Below are positions 6,239 through 8,411 of a stretch of DNA of 8,411 nt, one piece after another (positions within the stretch are counted from its first letter, which is position 1; the number at the start of each line of letters is the position of its first letter). A model generated the notes under the pieces. The model was given only the letters and a program-made list of their open reading frames with translations, did not search any database and was not told the origin of the DNA. Location: contig CAZAGT010000221.1 of the NCBI GenBank assembly GCA_964484515.1, positions 1 to 8,411 of the forward strand, in the 5' to 3' direction. This DNA comes from CAZAGT01 sp964484515. GTDB taxonomy: Bacteria > Desulfobacterota > DSM-4660 > Desulfatiglandales > HGW-15. Position numbers and translations under genes: made by a program.

Positions 6239-6357
6239 CAAGGCTCCCTGATTCTTCTTTGACTCAACTGGAGGTCGTCGAGGCGTAAGAGCGGCGTGCA
6301 TTATATCTTGGCAGAGCGGGGTGGTGCAATCGCTTCGTGGCAGCGCCGCGGAGACAT

Positions 6358-6408
6358 GCCCTGTTCACTCGACTTCGCCGTCTTGCATGTCGAGTATTTT
6401 AACAGGGC
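6358..6408. repeat. Nested 51-bp inverted repeat
   Basis: Outer arms GCCCTGTT (6358-6365) and AACAGGGC (6401-6408) and inner arms ACTCGAC (6367-6373) and GTCGAGT (6389-6395) pair perfectly, giving 15 base pairs around a 15-nt loop, with one unpaired base on the left and five on the right between the stems. It lies about 70 bp upstream of the sigma-70 promoter of the radical SAM gene, so it is not in the leader predicted from that promoter. It could be an RNA element of an unseen transcript or a protein-binding cruciform. Confidence 0.5.
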
Positions 6409-6478
6409 GAGGAAGAGGGTAACTCGATAAGATCGGGACAGATGGGCGTTTTCCGAGGGCTTCAGCGGCCATTCTTTC

Positions 6479-6507
6479 TTGGACAGGAATAAAACGGGTT
6501 ATATAAT
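6479..6507 (+). promoter_or_regulatory. Sigma-70-type promoter of the radical SAM gene
   Basis: TTGGAC (6479-6484) and TATAAT (6502-6507) are separated by exactly 17 bp. The -10 is perfect and the -35 has four of six consensus bases. Transcription should begin near 6514, leaving a leader of about 32 bases before the ATG at 6546. Confidence 0.78.
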
Positions 6508-6532
6508 CTAAATTGAACGCTCTTACTCCATT

Positions 6533-6537
6533 GAGGT
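6533..6537 (+). promoter_or_regulatory. Ribosome binding site that decides the start at 6546
   Basis: GAGGT lies eight bases before ATG 6546. The alternative in-frame TTG at 6513 coincides with the predicted transcription start and cannot have a ribosome binding site on that transcript, so ATG 6546 is chosen. Confidence 0.7.
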
Positions 6538-6545
6538 CACGCGTC

Positions 6546-7832
6546 ATGAAGGATGATTTGATGGATCTGCCCTCTATGCTTTACGCCGATCCCGCAGGCC
6601 GGATCTACGAGCACCCCACCTATCGGATGGCCGGCTTTTCCGGCGAGGCCCCCATGGAGTTTGGACCGGCGGACCTGATGCCCATGCCCGAATTCAGCAA
6701 GCTCTTTTTTGTCCCCGATTGCCCTCCGATCGGGCGCGATCCGGTGAGCGGGAAGTACACGGTCGTTGCGGAGGATGTCAGACCGGAGGGCAAGACAAGG
6801 TGCTTGGCCGTCGCCGCCTTCCTGGAGCCCGGCTACATTCGCAGCCTACTGCCCGGCGTCGATTATCAATCAAAGTCCTATACGCTGCCGATGTGGGCCT
6901 ACACTGCGGTAGGTCTCAAAGATGACCGGTACTGGGTCCCTGCATTCAGGATCGAGTATAATCATCGCTGGGACCCGCGGAACTACGATGACCGCGACCT
7001 CGTTCCGGCGATTGAGGCGTACCGACGGCGAGTATCGGACGGAAGCCTTATCGAACACCTGGTCGGATGTGCAACGAACCACCATTGTTTCGCAGCCAAG
7101 AACCTGTTTCTGAAGAGGTGGGAGGCCCCTTTGCCCGTCAGCCGGACCTGCAATGCACATTGCCTCGGCTGCCTCTCTCATCAGGAGGATGACTCTTGTG
7201 AGGCGTCGCACCAACGGATCGGCTTCAGGCCCCGGCCCGAGGAGGTCGTTTCCCTAGCCGTCAGTCACCTGAAGGAGGCTCGCGATCCGATTGTCAGCTT
7301 CGGCCAAGGATGCGAGGGAGAACCCCTGACAGAATACCGACTGATCGAGGATTGCATCGCGGAGATCAGGCGCCGCACAGATAAGGGAACCATCAATATG
7401 AACACCAATGGAAGCAGCCCGGAGAGGATTCGTCGATTGGCCTCGAGCGGCCTGGACTCCATTCGTATCAGTATCAATAGCACCCGCCCGGAACTGTATC
7501 ACGCTTACTACCGCCCCCAGGGCTATCGGTTTGAAGACGTAGTTGAGTCGGTCCGATTGTCAAAGCAGATCGGCGTGTACACCATGCTGAACTACCTTGT
7601 TTTTCCTGGAGTCTCGGATCAGTGGGAGGAATTCGTGGCGCTGAAGTCATTGATTGAGAGGACGGAGGTCGATTTTATTCATCTGAAGAATTTGAATATC
7701 GATCCCACCCTCTATATCCATAAGATGCCAAGCGGTTCTTCCCCGCCTATGGGAATGGAAAATCTGGTCGCGGCGCTCCGGGAGGCGTTTCCGCACGTTG
7801 AGCTGGGCTATTTCAATCGGGCCTTACGCTAA
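6546..7832 (+). CDS. Radical SAM protein of unknown function with a long N-terminal domain
   Basis: Protein of 428 residues. The radical SAM cluster motif is CNAHCLGC (C202, C206, C209), preceded by the conserved-looking HHCFAAKNLFLKRWEAPLPVSRT. Downstream blocks include SFGQGCEGEPL, INMNTNGSSPERIRRL and IRISINSTRPELYHAYYRP, which fit the SAM-binding and barrel strands of COG0535-type enzymes. The first about 190 residues form a separate domain rich in aromatic residues and acids, with C175 and C181 close before the cluster and perhaps metal-binding. From memory, similar proteins beginning with a short ADPAGRIYEHP-like segment are conserved in deltaproteobacteria and related lineages without assigned function; I could not check this. 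It has its own sigma-70 promoter and no co-directional neighbour in view, so it appears monocistronic. It is unrelated in sequence to the Elp3-like protein at the other end of the window. Confidence 0.85.
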   Translation: MKDDLMDLPSMLYADPAGRIYEHPTYRMAGFSGEAPMEFGPADLMPMPEFSKLFFVPDCPPIGRDPVSGKYTVVAEDVRPEGKTRCLAVAAFLEPGYIRSLLPGVDYQSKSYTLPMWAYTAVGLKDDRYWVPAFRIEYNHRWDPRNYDDRDLVPAIEAYRRRVSDGSLIEHLVGCATNHHCFAAKNLFLKRWEAPLPVSRTCNAHCLGCLSHQEDDSCEASHQRIGFRPRPEEVVSLAVSHLKEARDPIVSFGQGCEGEPLTEYRLIEDCIAEIRRRTDKGTINMNTNGSSPERIRRLASSGLDSIRISINSTRPELYHAYYRPQGYRFEDVVESVRLSKQIGVYTMLNYLVFPGVSDQWEEFVALKSLIERTEVDFIHLKNLNIDPTLYIHKMPSGSSPPMGMENLVAALREAFPHVELGYFNRALR

Positions 7833-7882
7833 GAGGCTGGTTCTCCCGTCGCCTTTGAATGCGCTTGTCTCCCGGCGGCCTC
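7833..7882. other. Convergent gap without a visible terminator
   Basis: Only 50 bp separate the stop codons of the radical SAM gene and purD. I see no stem followed by a T-run on either strand, so the two transcripts may overlap at their ends or end by Rho. Confidence 0.4.
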
Positions 7883-8411
7883 CTATCGGCCGATCTCCTT
7901 CCGATAACGCATGCAGTTGGCGCCGTCGTTATTATGATCGATGAATCGGATTCTTTCGATGTTGCGATAGGCCTTGTTTCTGGCGTCTTCCAGCGTGCGG
8001 TCCCCGGCTATGACGTGCAATACTCGGCCCCCGTAGGTGACGAGTCCCTTATGGGGATCTTCATCGACCCCGGCGAAATAGATCGCGACGCCCTTCTCGA
8101 TGTCGTCCAGGCCCTCGATGGCATGGCCCTTGCCGTAACGGCCTGGGTAGCCCTTATTCCAGCCGCGTGAGGCCTTTGAGCGCCCCTCCATGGCAATGAC
8201 ATCGACGTAAAATTGATCGTTCCACGCCTGTCTGAATCTGTCCAGGGTGCCATCCCAGACGGCCATGCCGATTTCGAAAAGATCCGAACTGAGTTTGCGG
8301 GCGATGACCTCCCACTCCGGATCTCCATGCCGCACGTTGATCTCGAAGACATCGAGGTTGTCGTAAGGATCAAGGTTGAGGCCGAAGTAGAGGACGCACT
8401 TATACGCCCAG
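7883..8411 (-). CDS. purD: Phosphoribosylamine-glycine ligase, C-terminal part (cut by window edge)
   Basis: The last 175 residues of GARS, which joins glycine to phosphoribosylamine with ATP in the second step of purine synthesis. The frame is open to the window edge, so the 5' part lies outside. YKCVLYFGLNL followed by VFEINVRHGDPEWE matches the end of the ATP-grasp domain (E. coli form VIEFNCRFGDPETQ), keeping the metal-binding Glu and Asn. The C-terminal domain follows with KGYPGRYGKGHAIEGLDD, a VIAGDRTLEDARNKAYRNIERI block and a terminal RYRKEIG, all typical of PurD. It is somewhat divergent: the motif has H and W where E. coli has F and T, and a longer loop (DQFYVDVIAMEGRSKASRGW) precedes KGYPG. 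It converges on the radical SAM gene with 50 bp between stops; no operon partner is visible. Confidence 0.9.
   Translation of the reverse strand, partial: WAYKCVLYFGLNLDPYDNLDVFEINVRHGDPEWEVIARKLSSDLFEIGMAVWDGTLDRFRQAWNDQFYVDVIAMEGRSKASRGWNKGYPGRYGKGHAIEGLDDIEKGVAIYFAGVDEDPHKGLVTYGGRVLHVIAGDRTLEDARNKAYRNIERIRFIDHNNDGANCMRYRKEIGR

Larger units (their letters stand above)
5908..6478. other. Intergenic region of about 570 bp without a convincing gene
   Basis: This stretch separates the divergent kinase and radical SAM genes. Minus-strand frames at 5904-6161 and 6365-6547 show no recognisable family, ribosome binding site or composition that persuades me. What it holds instead is a series of inverted repeats (5963-5985, 6202-6238, 6358-6408), a near-perfect 15-bp direct repeat (5997-6011 and 6154-6168), and presumably the unlocated promoter of the kinase operon. 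Further GC-rich pairings such as CCGGT/ACCGG (6036-6052) and GCGGCG/CGCCGC (6291-6349) add to the structured appearance. Confidence 0.6.

Noticed and set aside
6365..6547. 60-codon minus-strand reading frame upstream of the radical SAM gene
   Set aside because: It spans the sigma-70 promoter and the nested inverted repeat, shows no family resemblance, and its start codon sits on the opposite strand of the radical SAM start.

Overview
The window looks like a chromosomal segment of a free-living Gram-negative bacterium rich in sigma-54 regulation, plausibly Desulfobacterota-like or a neighbouring lineage (NC10/Methylomirabilota, Nitrospirota). The lineage is inferred only from gene content (rnc, an Elp3-like radical SAM gene and era in a row, an NtrC-type two-component pair, and a radical SAM family I remember from such genomes). 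No mobile element, tRNA, rRNA or CRISPR array was seen.

Layout. Positions 71-2696 (+) hold a tight operon with overlapping genes: RNase III (rnc), an Elp3-like radical SAM protein, and the GTPase Era. Positions 5907-3054 (-) hold a membrane sensor histidine kinase followed by its NtrC-family, sigma-54-activating response regulator. Between the convergent ends of era and the regulator lies about 360 bp without a protein gene. Positions 5908-6478 are about 570 bp without a convincing gene but with several inverted repeats. A good sigma-70 promoter (6479-6507) then drives a second, unrelated radical SAM protein of unknown function (6546-7832, +). It converges on the 3' part of purD (7883 to the window edge, -).

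The most interesting part is the era/regulator gap (2695-3055). Read on the minus strand, downstream of the kinase and regulator genes, it holds in order: three related 18-bp dyads (consensus GGTMCAA-N4-TTGKACC, centres 76 and 78 bp apart), an AT-rich stretch with an IHF-like site, a near-consensus sigma-54 promoter (TGGCAA-N5-TTGC), and about 25 bp after its -12 element a segment ending in a 9-bp GC-rich hairpin followed by eight U. This predicts a sigma-54-dependent small RNA of about 67 nt, activated by the adjacent response regulator from upstream enhancer sites. Its single-stranded 5' part carries a C/U tract complementary to extended Shine-Dalgarno sequences, so it could repress translation of target mRNAs. 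The layout recalls CbrA-CbrB-CrcZ of Pseudomonas and LuxO-Qrr of Vibrio, but the RNA resembles neither that I can see. I consider it a candidate undescribed kinase/regulator/sRNA module. All of this is read from sequence, with no expression data or homology search behind it.
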